64,000 nt of DNA, taken from Oscillospiraceae bacterium. Its GTDB lineage: Bacteria; Bacillota; Clostridia; Oscillospirales; Ruminococcaceae. The notes under the pieces were generated by a model that saw nothing but the letters and a program-made list of their open reading frames with translations, was not told the origin of the DNA and ran no database searches. Location: assembly GCA_009777635.1 (NCBI GenBank), contig WRLK01000011.1:1-64000 (forward strand), read 5' to 3'. Of the stretch, positions 25,172 through 33,356 are shown in pieces. Both the position numbers and the translations under genes were made by a program. Numbering within the stretch: position 1 is the first letter of the stretch; each line of letters starts with the position of its first letter.

Positions 25172-25990
25172 TTGTTTGTCGTTTTGGAAGTCGCAACGGA
25201 AAATCGCGGCGGTTTTATGGGCCGTATCTTTAAATCCGCCCCGCATGCGGAAACGCGCGCGGCTTTCGGCGCACGGTACGGCGCGATCGTTTCCCGCCCT
25301 CCCTTAAAGCAAAGCGACTGGGAGCGTATCCTTGCGCTTGCAGGCCGCTATGCGGACCGGCTGCTGTTACCCGCGAATATAACGCCGCCGCAAGCAATCA
25401 CGAAGCCTCGCTTTTTGCAGTATGACAATACCGTAATCTTAAAAACCGCCGTGGAGATCATAAAGCTCTCGCGTATGCCCATGTACCGGCGCACAGTCGG
25501 GCTTGTCGACTTAAAAGGCGGATATTCAGGGTTTTTATATCCGCTTTTGCACCATTACACATCGGTAAAGGTTTTAACCGGCAATTCCGCGCTATATGAG
25601 AATGAGTCGGCGAAAATGATGTATGAGCTCGGGGCGCCCGTTTCGTTGGCGGAAGATTATACGGCGTTTTCCGATTGCGTTTTGATCCTGGCGCCTGACG
25701 GTATAGAGACGTCCGAAAGCTTAAAATGCCCGGTTCTGTCGAGAAAACCGCCGTCCAGGCAGCAATTCAGCGACTTTATCACGGATCTTAAGGTCGTCCC
25801 GCCTGCCGGTTTCGCGTCCCAGGATTTCCCTGAAGGGATTGACAAGCACGACTTTTTGGCTGCTTTATATGAATATTGTGGCGTTTTAGACGTATGCTTC
25901 CCCGCCTGCCGGATGATTTTCAAATACCGCGAGTGTGAAGTTTTGGAAGTCGTCTCGGCCATAAACAAGATTTCAGGCTTTATAGCTTGA
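25172..25990 (+). CDS. Conserved-looking protein of unknown function
   Basis: I do not recognise this 272-residue soluble protein. The middle (about 110-175: YRRTVGLVDLKGGYSGFLYPLLHHYTSVKVLTG) reads like a Rossmann-type nucleotide-binding fold in which a beta strand, a Gly-rich turn and a helix are followed by a second strand. This is only a pattern impression. There is no signal peptide. Start choice is uncertain: TTG at 25172 has an AAAGGGGG seven bases upstream, while an in-frame ATG occurs at 25217. It follows the protease gene after 68 bp, and its stop codon overlaps the -35 box of the greA promoter. Confidence 0.6.
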   Translation: MFVVLEVATENRGGFMGRIFKSAPHAETRAAFGARYGAIVSRPPLKQSDWERILALAGRYADRLLLPANITPPQAITKPRFLQYDNTVILKTAVEIIKLSRMPMYRRTVGLVDLKGGYSGFLYPLLHHYTSVKVLTGNSALYENESAKMMYELGAPVSLAEDYTAFSDCVLILAPDGIETSESLKCPVLSRKPPSRQQFSDFITDLKVVPPAGFASQDFPEGIDKHDFLAALYEYCGVLDVCFPACRMIFKYRECEVLEVVSAINKISGFIA

Positions 25991-26015
25991 CATAACACGC
26001 CTTATTTAATATAAT
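25987..26015 (+). promoter_or_regulatory. Consensus sigma-A promoter of greA
   Basis: TTGACA (25987-25992), exactly 17 bp, and TATAAT (26010-26015), both perfect. The -35 box contains the TGA stop of the preceding gene. The Shine-Dalgarno GAAAGGAGGG follows at 26031-26040. Confidence 0.9.
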
Positions 26016-26047
26016 GGCAATTATGAATCTGAAAGGAGGGTATCACG

Positions 26048-26527
26048 ATGCGCGGCGAAATTCTTATGACGCCGGAGGGCTACGAGGAACTCAAACGGGA
26101 ACTTGAGGAGCTCCGCACTGTAAAGCGAAAAGAAATTGCGGAGAAAATAAGGGTTGCGCGCGGGTTTGGCGACCTTTCGGAAAACAGTGAATACGATGAA
26201 GCGAAAAACGAACAGGCGCTTGTCGAATCTAAAATCGCAACGCTTGAGGATCAACTGAAAAAAGCTCAGTTGATCCAAAAGGATCAGATTTCCACGGACG
26301 TTGTCTCTATCGGCTGCCATGTAACGATTCTTGACATGGAATTTAATGAGGAGCTTTCATACCGTATCGCAAGCTCGGTTGAATCAAACCATTCCTCGCA
26401 GGAAACTATCACCGACGAATCGCCGGTCGGCAAAGCCTTGCTGGGACATAAAGTCGGCGATATGGTTGACGTCGTAGTCCCGAACGGAAGCGTCGTCCAG
26501 TTCAAGATCCTAGATATTGCGCTTTAA
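26048..26527 (+). CDS. greA: Transcription elongation factor GreA
   Basis: A 159-residue factor that enters the secondary channel of RNA polymerase and stimulates cleavage of backtracked transcripts. The N-terminal coiled coil (about 1-75, starting LMTPEGYEELKRELEELR) holds the acidic tip residues in DLSENSEYDEAK. The C-terminal FKBP-like domain (about 85-159) shows ITDESPVGKALLGHKVGD. It has its own strong promoter and a terminator 5 bp after the stop, so it is a single-gene unit. Confidence 0.96.
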   Translation: MRGEILMTPEGYEELKRELEELRTVKRKEIAEKIRVARGFGDLSENSEYDEAKNEQALVESKIATLEDQLKKAQLIQKDQISTDVVSIGCHVTILDMEFNEELSYRIASSVESNHSSQETITDESPVGKALLGHKVGDMVDVVVPNGSVVQFKILDIAL

Positions 26528-26532
26528 ATGCG

Positions 26533-26567
26533 AAATCCCCTTGCACCATATGCCGGGGGATTTTTTT
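26533..26567 (+). terminator. Terminator of greA
   Basis: The stem AAATCCCC / GGGGATTT (loop 15 bases) is followed by a T-run to 26567. The rlmD start codon lies only 13 bp further on, so rlmD expression probably depends on read-through or an unrecognised promoter. Confidence 0.8.
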
Positions 26568-26580
26568 ATGGGGTATTTGA

Positions 26581-27948
26581 TTGAAGAAAAACGAGAAAAT
26601 TGTATTGGAAATCACTTCCATGTCGCATGACGGCGACGGCGTCGGCAGGTATTCGGGCCTTGTCGTCTTCGTTCCGATGACGGCTGTCGGCGATGTGATA
26701 GAGGCAAAAATTGTAAAGATGCTGAAAAACCGCGCGTATGCGATCATCGCACGGATTATAACGCCATCGCCACACAGGGCGCAAAACGATTGCCCTGTCT
26801 TTTCGCGTTGCGGCGGCTGTTCCTTGAGGCATATCGAATATCATCATGAGCTTTCGGTAAAATCCGGATGGGTGGTTGAAAACATAAAACGAATCGGCGG
26901 CGTAAAGGATTTTACGCTTGAGCCCCCGCTATTCTCCCCCTTAGTCTCGCGTTACCGCAACAAAGCGCAGTACCCCGTAAGGCGCGTGGACGGCAAAATC
27001 CGCGCGGGATTCTTCAGGGGGCGCTCCCACGGCCTTGTCCCCGTGGACGACTGCCTTCTTCAGCCGGAATTTTTCGGGGACATCACGGCGGAGGTCATAC
27101 GCTTTGCGGAGGAATACTCCATCGAGCCTTACGACGAGGCGACAGGCGCGGGAATCCTGCGGCATATATTCATCCGCCACGCCGAAGCTTCAAACGAAAC
27201 GATGGTCTGCCTTGTGGTAAACAAAGGCGGCTTGCCGCACAAGGAGGAGCTTGCCGCAGCGCTTCATTCGCGCTGCCGGACGGTCAAGACCGTGCTTGTA
27301 AACGAAAACGCCGACAACACAAACGTGATATTCGGCAAAAACACGCGCGTCGTTTCAGGCAGCGGATATATAACGGACAAGCTTGCGGGGGTTCGCGTGC
27401 GGCTTTCGGTGCGTTCTTTTTACCAGGTCAACCGGGCCGCCGCCGAAATCCTGTATGAAGCGTCGCTTTTATACGCGTCTCCGCAAAAAACCGACGTGCT
27501 GCTTGATTTATATTGCGGCGCCGGAACCATTGGGCTTTCGATGGCTCATGCGGTAAAGGAGGTCATCGGCGTTGAGCTGGTAGCCGACGCCGTGCGGGAC
27601 GCCGAGGCGACAGCCCGCTTAAACGGAATACAAAACGCGCGGTTCATCCATGCGGACGCGGCGCTTGAGGCGGACGCGCTGACCCAAAAGGGCGTCCGGC
27701 CTGATATCGTGATCGTAGATCCTCCGCGAAAGGGGCTTCAGGAGAACCTGCCCGCATCGATTGCACAGCTTGCGCCTCATAAGCTTGTGTATATCTCCTG
27801 CAACCCGGCGACGCTCGCGCGGGATATCGAAAGGCTTTGCTCGCTCGGCTTTAAGCTTATAAAAGCCCGCGCCGTCGATTTGTTCCCAAGAACGGCGCAT
27901 GTTGAAGCCATTGCTTTGCTGCAGCTTGATTTGCCTTGCGTGAAGTAG
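26581..27948 (+). CDS. rlmD: 23S rRNA (uracil-5-)-methyltransferase, RlmD/RlmCD type
   Basis: A SAM-dependent enzyme that methylates C5 of a uridine in 23S rRNA (U1939 or U747/U1939 in the Gram-positive RlmCD type). A TRAM domain (about 1-60) precedes an iron-sulfur motif (CPVFSRCGGC). The SAM site DLYCGAGTIGLSMA is near residue 305, and the catalytic cysteine lies in YISCNPATLARD near 417. At 455 residues it is full length. The start is a TTG at 26581 with only a weak GGGG upstream. U54 tRNA methylation (TrmFO/TrmA) is an alternative target, but Fe-S plus TRAM favour rRNA. Confidence 0.9.
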   Translation: MKKNEKIVLEITSMSHDGDGVGRYSGLVVFVPMTAVGDVIEAKIVKMLKNRAYAIIARIITPSPHRAQNDCPVFSRCGGCSLRHIEYHHELSVKSGWVVENIKRIGGVKDFTLEPPLFSPLVSRYRNKAQYPVRRVDGKIRAGFFRGRSHGLVPVDDCLLQPEFFGDITAEVIRFAEEYSIEPYDEATGAGILRHIFIRHAEASNETMVCLVVNKGGLPHKEELAAALHSRCRTVKTVLVNENADNTNVIFGKNTRVVSGSGYITDKLAGVRVRLSVRSFYQVNRAAAEILYEASLLYASPQKTDVLLDLYCGAGTIGLSMAHAVKEVIGVELVADAVRDAEATARLNGIQNARFIHADAALEADALTQKGVRPDIVIVDPPRKGLQENLPASIAQLAPHKLVYISCNPATLARDIERLCSLGFKLIKARAVDLFPRTAHVEAIALLQLDLPCVK

Positions 27949-27954
27949 TATAAT
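27926..27954 (+). promoter_or_regulatory. Promoter inside the 3' end of rlmD
   Basis: TTGATT (27926-27931), a 17-bp spacer and a perfect TATAAT (27949-27954). It reads into the membrane-protein gene at 27988. Confidence 0.7.
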
Positions 27955-27987
27955 TAAGATTGTCAATTGCACTTGAGGGGGATGACG

Positions 27988-29037
27988 ATGGTCAAGTTTA
28001 TTGCGAAGACGCCGCTGATTGCTATTATTTACGCGGCAGTCCTCACCTTTGCCGCCATATTTATCCCATCCACGGAATTGTATTCGGAAGCCCTTTTTGT
28101 ATTTCAGGTACCGTATACCGGATATCTTTTCATGGTCGTATACGGGCTTTACATTTCCCTTATACTCGCATCACTTTACCAGTTCTCCAAGCACCGCGGG
28201 TTTCGGCTGATGCTGCCGCTTCTTTTGCCTGTGTTGGTTACGCAGTGCGTCGTGCCTATGCTGGAACAGGTCATGTACGGTGAAACGACAGGCGTGATGT
28301 CCGGCTCAGACTCCCTGATGGAGCTTCTAAAACGCGCAGTGACCGTCGTCTTCGTCATGCTTGTTGCGGCCTTGCTGTTTAACCGGCCTTTAAAAGACGG
28401 TGAGGAATTAAAATCAAAGCCAAAAAAGAAGCTGCCTAAAAACAAAAAGCCGGAGCCTGCCGGAGTAACATACAAAATTAAAAAAATCGATTTGGCGGTC
28501 AAAATGCTTGTTTTGCCCGTTGTATACTGCGTTTTGTATTTCCTTGTATGGTATTTTGCTCTATGGCAGTCCGAAGCGGCGCGCGTTTATTATTCCGGCG
28601 ACCCGGAGCTCCGCAGCTTTGTCACGGAAATCGTATTAATGCTTTTGGAAAACGCAAGGCTTGTCCCGATGGCGCTTCTTAAAGGCCTTCTGCTTGCCCT
28701 GTGCATGATTCCCCTGTTAAAGGAGCTCGAATCAAACCGCATCCTGTTTATCGGAATGACGATTGCGCTGTTTTTAGGTCCTGCCGTCTATATGTTGATA
28801 CCGAGCCCCGTCATGCCCCACAGCGTGCGTATAGCGCATCTCATCGAGCTTTCGGTCCTCGCCGTCCTGTATGGCGCCCTGACAGGCTTTTTGATGCATA
28901 TCAGCTTGTTGCGGCGCGTTCCGCAGCAGGTTGTCGTCGCAGGGCCGGCCTCGAAAACAAAGAAAGGCGCGGCAGCAACGGAGGATGCCGTGGCGGAAGC
29001 CGCAGAAGAAGCCCCGAAAAAAGGGCGAAAAAAATAA
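27988..29037 (+). CDS. Multi-spanning membrane protein of unknown function
   Basis: A 349-residue polytopic membrane protein. About seven hydrophobic spans are visible: near 8-28, 37-60, 68-90 and 108-128, then after a very basic cytoplasmic linker (KSKPKKKLPKNKKPEPAG, about 135-155) near 168-190, 210-240 and 250-320. The C-terminus is an Ala/Glu/Lys-rich tail (AVAEAAEEAPKKGRKK). I do not recognise a family. The ATG at 27988 follows GAGGGGG with correct spacing and is preferred over TTG 27967 and ATG 27982. It has its own promoter and a terminator at its end, so it is probably monocistronic. Confidence 0.7.
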   Translation: MVKFIAKTPLIAIIYAAVLTFAAIFIPSTELYSEALFVFQVPYTGYLFMVVYGLYISLILASLYQFSKHRGFRLMLPLLLPVLVTQCVVPMLEQVMYGETTGVMSGSDSLMELLKRAVTVVFVMLVAALLFNRPLKDGEELKSKPKKKLPKNKKPEPAGVTYKIKKIDLAVKMLVLPVVYCVLYFLVWYFALWQSEAARVYYSGDPELRSFVTEIVLMLLENARLVPMALLKGLLLALCMIPLLKELESNRILFIGMTIALFLGPAVYMLIPSPVMPHSVRIAHLIELSVLAVLYGALTGFLMHISLLRRVPQQVVVAGPASKTKKGAAATEDAVAEAAEEAPKKGRKK

Positions 29038-29041
29038 GAAG

Positions 29042-29067
29042 AACGGCAAGGGATTCCTTGCCGTTTA
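29042..29067. terminator. Bidirectional terminator between the membrane protein and rlmH
   Basis: The stem AACGGCAAGG / CCTTGCCGTT with loop GATT lies between convergent genes, and its right arm touches the rlmH stop codon. The T-runs are short (GTTTACTT). Confidence 0.65.
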
Positions 29068-29544
29068 CTTATGATACCTCATGCCGTTTAAGATGGAAAA
29101 CGCGCGGTAAAGCTGTTCTAACAGCATGACCCTTGCAAGCTGGTGCGGAAACGTCATGCTCGACATGGATAATTTAAAATCCGCGTGGTTTTTAAGGTCG
29201 CCGCAAAGCCCGTGGGAGCCGCCGATAATAAACGTGATATGATGGTTTTCGCCGCTTATTTGCCTAATCTTTTCGGCAAGACACGGCGATGACAACTGCT
29301 CGCCCTCGATACACAGCGGTATCAAAAACGATTTTTGCGGAATCTTTTTAAGAATATCGGCGCTCTCCGCTGAAAGGGAGCGTTCGATTTCGGCGGCGGA
29401 GGGCTTACCTTTCAGCTTGTATTCGTTCACCTCCACAACCAAAAGCCTGCAAAACGCCCCCAGCCGCTTTATGTATTCGCAGCACGCGTCTTTCAGATAT
29501 TTCTCTTTTAAGCCTCCGACCGCGACAATCGTTACGTTCATCAT
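29065..29544 (-). CDS. rlmH: 23S rRNA (pseudouridine1915-N3)-methyltransferase (RlmH)
   Basis: A 159-residue SPOUT methyltransferase that methylates pseudouridine 1915 in helix 69 of 23S rRNA. The trefoil-knot SAM region is seen as FIIGGSHGL (about 104-112), and the C-terminus LARVMLLEQLYRAFSILNGMRYHK is a nearly invariant RlmH ending. Length is exactly typical. It lies 10 bp after the WalJ-like hydrolase, a common pairing in Firmicutes. Confidence 0.96.
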   Translation of the reverse strand: MMNVTIVAVGGLKEKYLKDACCEYIKRLGAFCRLLVVEVNEYKLKGKPSAAEIERSLSAESADILKKIPQKSFLIPLCIEGEQLSSPCLAEKIRQISGENHHITFIIGGSHGLCGDLKNHADFKLSMSSMTFPHQLARVMLLEQLYRAFSILNGMRYHK

Positions 29545-29554
29545 ATTCTTTACC

Positions 29555-30343
29555 CTAAAAAACGATTGTCTGTGTTCTGCCGCGCGGAGGCGCTACGGCG
29601 AGCGTGTAGTCCACGTTTTCTTTAAGCCCGCCCGAATCAAGCGCCGCTTTCGCGGTTTGCCGCGCAAGCTCCGGGATATTGTTCTGCTCGCTTAAATGCC
29701 CTAAGACAAACCGCGTCGTACCGCATTTTGCAAGTAATGCAAGCATACATGCGCAATCGTCGTTTGAAAGATGCCCAAACTCGCTTTTGATCCGCCGCTT
29801 TAACGGATACGGGTACGATGAACATTCAAGCATTCCGGGGTCGTAATTGGATTCCAGCATAACCAAGTCGCAGCCCGTAAGACTTTCGCGCACGCCGCCG
29901 CTTACATGTCCTAAGTCTGTCGCAACGCCGACGCGGCGCCCGTCAGGCATCAAAAAGCGGTATCCCACGCTGTGCGACGCGTCATGGGGCGTTTGAAACG
30001 CCGTGCCCTCAATCTCCCCGATGTTAAAGGCGCCGTCGCAGACAGTGATCCTTGTATGCGCCGGTATGTAGCCATTGAGCCAGAGGTACTCCATCGTGCC
30101 TCTCGAAGTGTAAAGCGGGATGTTTGTCCTTTTCAGCAGGACCTTAAGGCCGTGTATATGGTCGCTGTGCTCGTGGGTTACGAGTATGCCGTTAATATGG
30201 CTTATATCGATATTCTGGGCTTCCAGCGCGATGAGGAGCTGTTTAAAGCTTACGCCTGCGTCTATCAGCAGGGACGAGCCGCCGCCGGAAAGGTATACGC
30301 TGTTGCCCTTGCTGGAGCTAAAAAGCGGACAAATTCTGGACAT
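29555..30343 (-). CDS. WalJ/YycJ-like metallo-beta-lactamase-fold hydrolase
   Basis: A cytosolic MBL-fold protein of 262 residues. The metal site HEHSDHIHG is near residues 57-65, followed by later histidines in PHDASHSVG and VLGHLSEQNN. The start MSRICPLFSSSKGNS is characteristic of the YycJ/WalJ group, whose members are linked to cell-wall and DNA-related functions but have no settled substrate. I choose the ATG at 30343, which has GGAGG five bases upstream; the TTG at 30355 is an in-frame alternative. It lies upstream of rlmH on the same strand. Confidence 0.85.
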   Translation of the reverse strand: MSRICPLFSSSKGNSVYLSGGGSSLLIDAGVSFKQLLIALEAQNIDISHINGILVTHEHSDHIHGLKVLLKRTNIPLYTSRGTMEYLWLNGYIPAHTRITVCDGAFNIGEIEGTAFQTPHDASHSVGYRFLMPDGRRVGVATDLGHVSGGVRESLTGCDLVMLESNYDPGMLECSSYPYPLKRRIKSEFGHLSNDDCACMLALLAKCGTTRFVLGHLSEQNNIPELARQTAKAALDSGGLKENVDYTLAVAPPRGRTQTIVF

Positions 30344-30401
30344 AATATCCTCCAAGAGATAAGGCCGGATCTGTTGGTCAGGGCACCAGGTTCATTAACA
30401 C

Positions 30402-30424
30402 GAAAAAACAAGCGCAAAGCGCTC
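30402..30424 (-). terminator. Terminator after the second murA
   Basis: On the minus strand AGCGC-TTT-GCGCT is followed by TGTTTTTT. The stem is short, but the T-run is good, and it lies 32 bp after the murA stop. Confidence 0.65.
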
Positions 30425-30455
30425 GGTCTCCGGTTTTTATGCTGGCGGCAGTCTG

Positions 30456-31748
30456 TCACAGTGAAGCCGGCATTTCGATATCGGTCTTCGGCGCCTCCAC
30501 GCGTTTGATGTTTGCGCCGAGCGCGTTGAATTTTGCAACGACGTCCTCGTAGCCGCGCTCAATGTGGAAGACGTCCTCAATCTCGGTTGTGCCCTTTGCA
30601 ATCAGCGCCGCAATCAGCATTGCGGCTCCGGCGCGCAAATCGGTGGCTTTGACCGGCGCCGCTTTGAGCCCCTTTACGCCGGTAATTACGGCGACCTTGC
30701 CGTCAACCTGGACATTCGCGCCCATTCTCGCAAGCTCGTCCACATATCGGAAGCGGTTGTCCCAAACCCCCTCGGTGATGACGCTGGTCCCTTCGGCGAC
30801 GGTCAAAAGCGCCGTCATCTGCGGCTGCATATCGGTCGGAAAGCCGGGATGCGGCATAGTTTTTATCGTCGTCGGGGAAATCGGCCCCGTGCACTCAACG
30901 CGTATGCTGTCATCATATTCCGTGACCTTCGCGCCCGCGCTTTCCAATTTATTTGTAACAGATTCCATATGCTTTGGAATAACATTTTTAATAAGGACGT
31001 TTCCCTTTGACGCGGCGGCGGCGATCATGAACGTCCCGGCCTCGATCTGGTCGGGAATAATGGAATAGCTCGCGCCATGCATAATATCGACGCCGTGGAT
31101 TTTGATAACGTCTGTACCGGCGCCCCTCACATCCGCCCCCATTGAGTTTAAGAAGTTGGCAAGGTCGACTATATGCGGCTCCTTTGCCGCGTTTTCAAGA
31201 ACCGTAAGCCCTTTCGCCCTGACGGACGCAAGCATTACGTTTATCGTAGCGCCTACCGACACGACGTCAAAATAAATGTGCGAGCCTAAAAGCGTCTTTT
31301 TTGTCCTTGCGTTTATCATACCGTGGTCTATCGTAACAGTCGCGCCAAGGCTCTCAAATCCCTTTATATGCTGGTCTATGGGTCTCACGCCGAAATGGCA
31401 GCCGCCCGGCATGGATACGCTTGCGCGGTTAAACCTGCCTAACAGCGCGCCTAAAAAGTAATAGGAAGCCCTAAGATGCCTTGCAAGCTCATACCCTACA
31501 AACGGGTTGTTTACACTCGTTGTATCGATTTCCACCGTTGTTTTATTTATGGATTTAACCGAAGCGCCCATCTCCTTGAGCATCTTAAATAGGATGCCCA
31601 CATCGCTTATGTTCGGGATATTTTCAACCACACAAAGACCTTTTGCGAGGATGGTCGCCGGGATAATCGCAACAGCCGCGTTTTTCGCGCCGCCCACCGT
31701 TATGGAGCCTTTAAGCTTTGTGCCGCCGTTTATAACAAATTTTTCCAA
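30456..31748 (-). CDS. murA: UDP-N-acetylglucosamine 1-carboxyvinyltransferase (MurA), copy 2
   Basis: A second MurA, 430 residues, with K22 in GAKNA and the catalytic cysteine at 117 in SMPGGCHFG. The Arg-containing HPGFPTDMQPQMTALL motif is intact, so both copies should be active. It is clearly diverged from the copy at 6403-7653 and corresponds to the second MurA (MurZ/MurAB) of low-GC Gram-positive bacteria. The start is TTG at 31748, nine bases from GAGGGG. It stands apart from division genes, with its own extended -10 promoter. Confidence 0.95.
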   Translation of the reverse strand: MEKFVINGGTKLKGSITVGGAKNAAVAIIPATILAKGLCVVENIPNISDVGILFKMLKEMGASVKSINKTTVEIDTTSVNNPFVGYELARHLRASYYFLGALLGRFNRASVSMPGGCHFGVRPIDQHIKGFESLGATVTIDHGMINARTKKTLLGSHIYFDVVSVGATINVMLASVRAKGLTVLENAAKEPHIVDLANFLNSMGADVRGAGTDVIKIHGVDIMHGASYSIIPDQIEAGTFMIAAAASKGNVLIKNVIPKHMESVTNKLESAGAKVTEYDDSIRVECTGPISPTTIKTMPHPGFPTDMQPQMTALLTVAEGTSVITEGVWDNRFRYVDELARMGANVQVDGKVAVITGVKGLKAAPVKATDLRAGAAMLIAALIAKGTTEIEDVFHIERGYEDVVAKFNALGANIKRVEAPKTDIEMPASL

Positions 31749-31779
31749 ATTATACGCCCCTCAGTATTGTTTCTATCGC

Positions 31780-31788
31780 ATTATAGCA
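31780..31788 (-). promoter_or_regulatory. Extended -10 promoter of the second murA
   Basis: On the minus strand TGCTATAAT (31788-31780) is a TGn-extended perfect -10 box, about 32 bp before the TTG start. No good -35 box is visible, as is usual for extended -10 promoters. Confidence 0.6.
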
Positions 31789-31958
31789 TTTTTTTAAGAG
31801 AAAAGAAAGCATTCCGGTCATATTCGCCGCACTGTTTTTATTGTAACCTTAAACATGGTAAAAAATCAATGTGCGCGGTTATGATTATAGTTGCCAGTTT
31901 TCATGTTTTTTGGTAAAATCGCCGAAATTTATTTTAAATTTATTTTAATAAAAAAGTA

Positions 31959-31987
31959 TTGGTTAACAGAAAATTTTATGGTATACT
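31959..31987 (+). promoter_or_regulatory. Promoter of the serine hydrolase gene
   Basis: TTGGTT (31959-31964), a 17-bp spacer and TATACT (31982-31987), 50 bp before the chosen ATG. The AT-rich stretch before it (31900-31958) could act as an UP element. Otherwise the 288-bp gap between the divergent genes shows nothing. Confidence 0.55.
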
Positions 31988-32036
31988 GAAACGTGTTTTT
32001 TTTATAAATTCCGACAAGATTCGAAAGGACGCCTTT

Positions 32037-33356
32037 ATGCGGGTAGTAATGGTTTTTGGCACAGCGTTTATGGCTTTATTATACGTCTTATCCAATTCAT
32101 TTATCACGCCTTTTGTCATGGGAAATCATATTTCCGCGGGCGTGATGGCGCAAGGAGCGTTCGAAGCCTTTGAAAATCCCGAAAAAAAACAGCCCCCGGC
32201 TGTGTTGGAGTTTGATTTCATGTCGGACAAAGAACCCATATACAAAAATACGATGCAAGCCAATTCCGCTTTACTCCATGAGACGCTGGACGCGCTTGCC
32301 GAAAAGCACGGCGCCGTGGGGATGAGTATCGCCGCATTTGAGCATGACCGCATCGTCTTTCGCCATACATACGGGATGCAGAATATAGAAGAAAATATTC
32401 CCACCGAAAGCAAGACAAAATACCGCGTAGCGTCCATATCAAAGCTGGTGACGTCGGCGCTCGCCATGATGCTGGAGGACAGTACCGGTTTTTCAATCGA
32501 CGATGATTTAAGCTATCTATACCCGTATATGCGAAACCCGTACTTTGCGGATGAGCCCGTCACCACGCGCCATCTTATCACGCACACCTCCGGTCTAATA
32601 GACGCAAGGCCGTATATGGATGTTGCCAAACACCTTCGGTTCCCCTCCTTGAGGGCGGTGTCTCTTGCCCCAGGTATGTGGCTTGACCGCAAGCCCGGAA
32701 CGGCGTATGAATACTCAAACTTCGGCATGGGCGTCGTCGCGGGCGTGATTGAGGCTAAAACCGGCGAGCGCTTTTACGATTACGCGAAACGCGTGCTGTT
32801 CGATCCGCTTTCAATCGACGCGGGGTACTCCATGCACCTCATAAAAAATCCGCATCTCGTTGCGAATATCTATAATCAAAGCGGGCAGCTTACGGCTGAA
32901 CCCGGCCGCTGGACAAATATGGACGCGGTTTACGCTTCCATCCCTGTGGGCGAGATGTACATGCTGGGACACGGCGATTTATTTATCAGCGCAGAAGACC
33001 TTGCGGTAATCGGCGTCATACTTGCAGGCGACGGTACATACGGCGGCAGACGGTACATATCGCAAAAAGCTTTAAGCCAGATGAATACCACCATGTTCAT
33101 TGACAGCAACGCCGGCGTCGCGCGCGGCCTGGGTACGTTCGCCGCAACCGATATCTTCAAGAAAGGCACGGTTTACGGGCATCAGGGCAACGCCTACGGT
33201 ATGATTTCCGGTATGTTCTACGACCCCGCTACAAAAACCGGCGTTGTGCTTTTGTCAAACGGGTGCAGCCTGAAAACAGGGGAACAGTGGATTTACGACA
33301 TAAACCGCGACGTCATGAAAGAGGTCTGGAGATATCTCGTGCCGCTTACCGCATAA
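32037..33356 (+). CDS. Serine hydrolase of the beta-lactamase / class C PBP-like family
   Basis: A 439-residue exported protein with an N-terminal membrane anchor or signal peptide (about 2-22). The three serine-penicillin-enzyme motifs are present: S133-I-S-K136 (SxxK), Y226-S-N (YxN) and H382-Q-G (HxG in place of KTG). Such proteins (AmpH, EstB and D-aminopeptidase relatives) act on cell-wall peptides or esters; beta-lactam resistance cannot be inferred. I choose the ATG at 32037 after GAAAGGA, since the earlier in-frame codons overlap the promoter. Its stop overlaps the 3' end of the convergent LCP-like gene by 11 bp. Confidence 0.87.
   Translation: MRVVMVFGTAFMALLYVLSNSFITPFVMGNHISAGVMAQGAFEAFENPEKKQPPAVLEFDFMSDKEPIYKNTMQANSALLHETLDALAEKHGAVGMSIAAFEHDRIVFRHTYGMQNIEENIPTESKTKYRVASISKLVTSALAMMLEDSTGFSIDDDLSYLYPYMRNPYFADEPVTTRHLITHTSGLIDARPYMDVAKHLRFPSLRAVSLAPGMWLDRKPGTAYEYSNFGMGVVAGVIEAKTGERFYDYAKRVLFDPLSIDAGYSMHLIKNPHLVANIYNQSGQLTAEPGRWTNMDAVYASIPVGEMYMLGHGDLFISAEDLAVIGVILAGDGTYGGRRYISQKALSQMNTTMFIDSNAGVARGLGTFAATDIFKKGTVYGHQGNAYGMISGMFYDPATKTGVVLLSNGCSLKTGEQWIYDINRDVMKEVWRYLVPLTA

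Noticed and set aside
6403-31748. Possible recent duplication of murA
   Set aside because: The two MurA proteins are strongly diverged and correspond to the two ancient MurA types common in Firmicutes.
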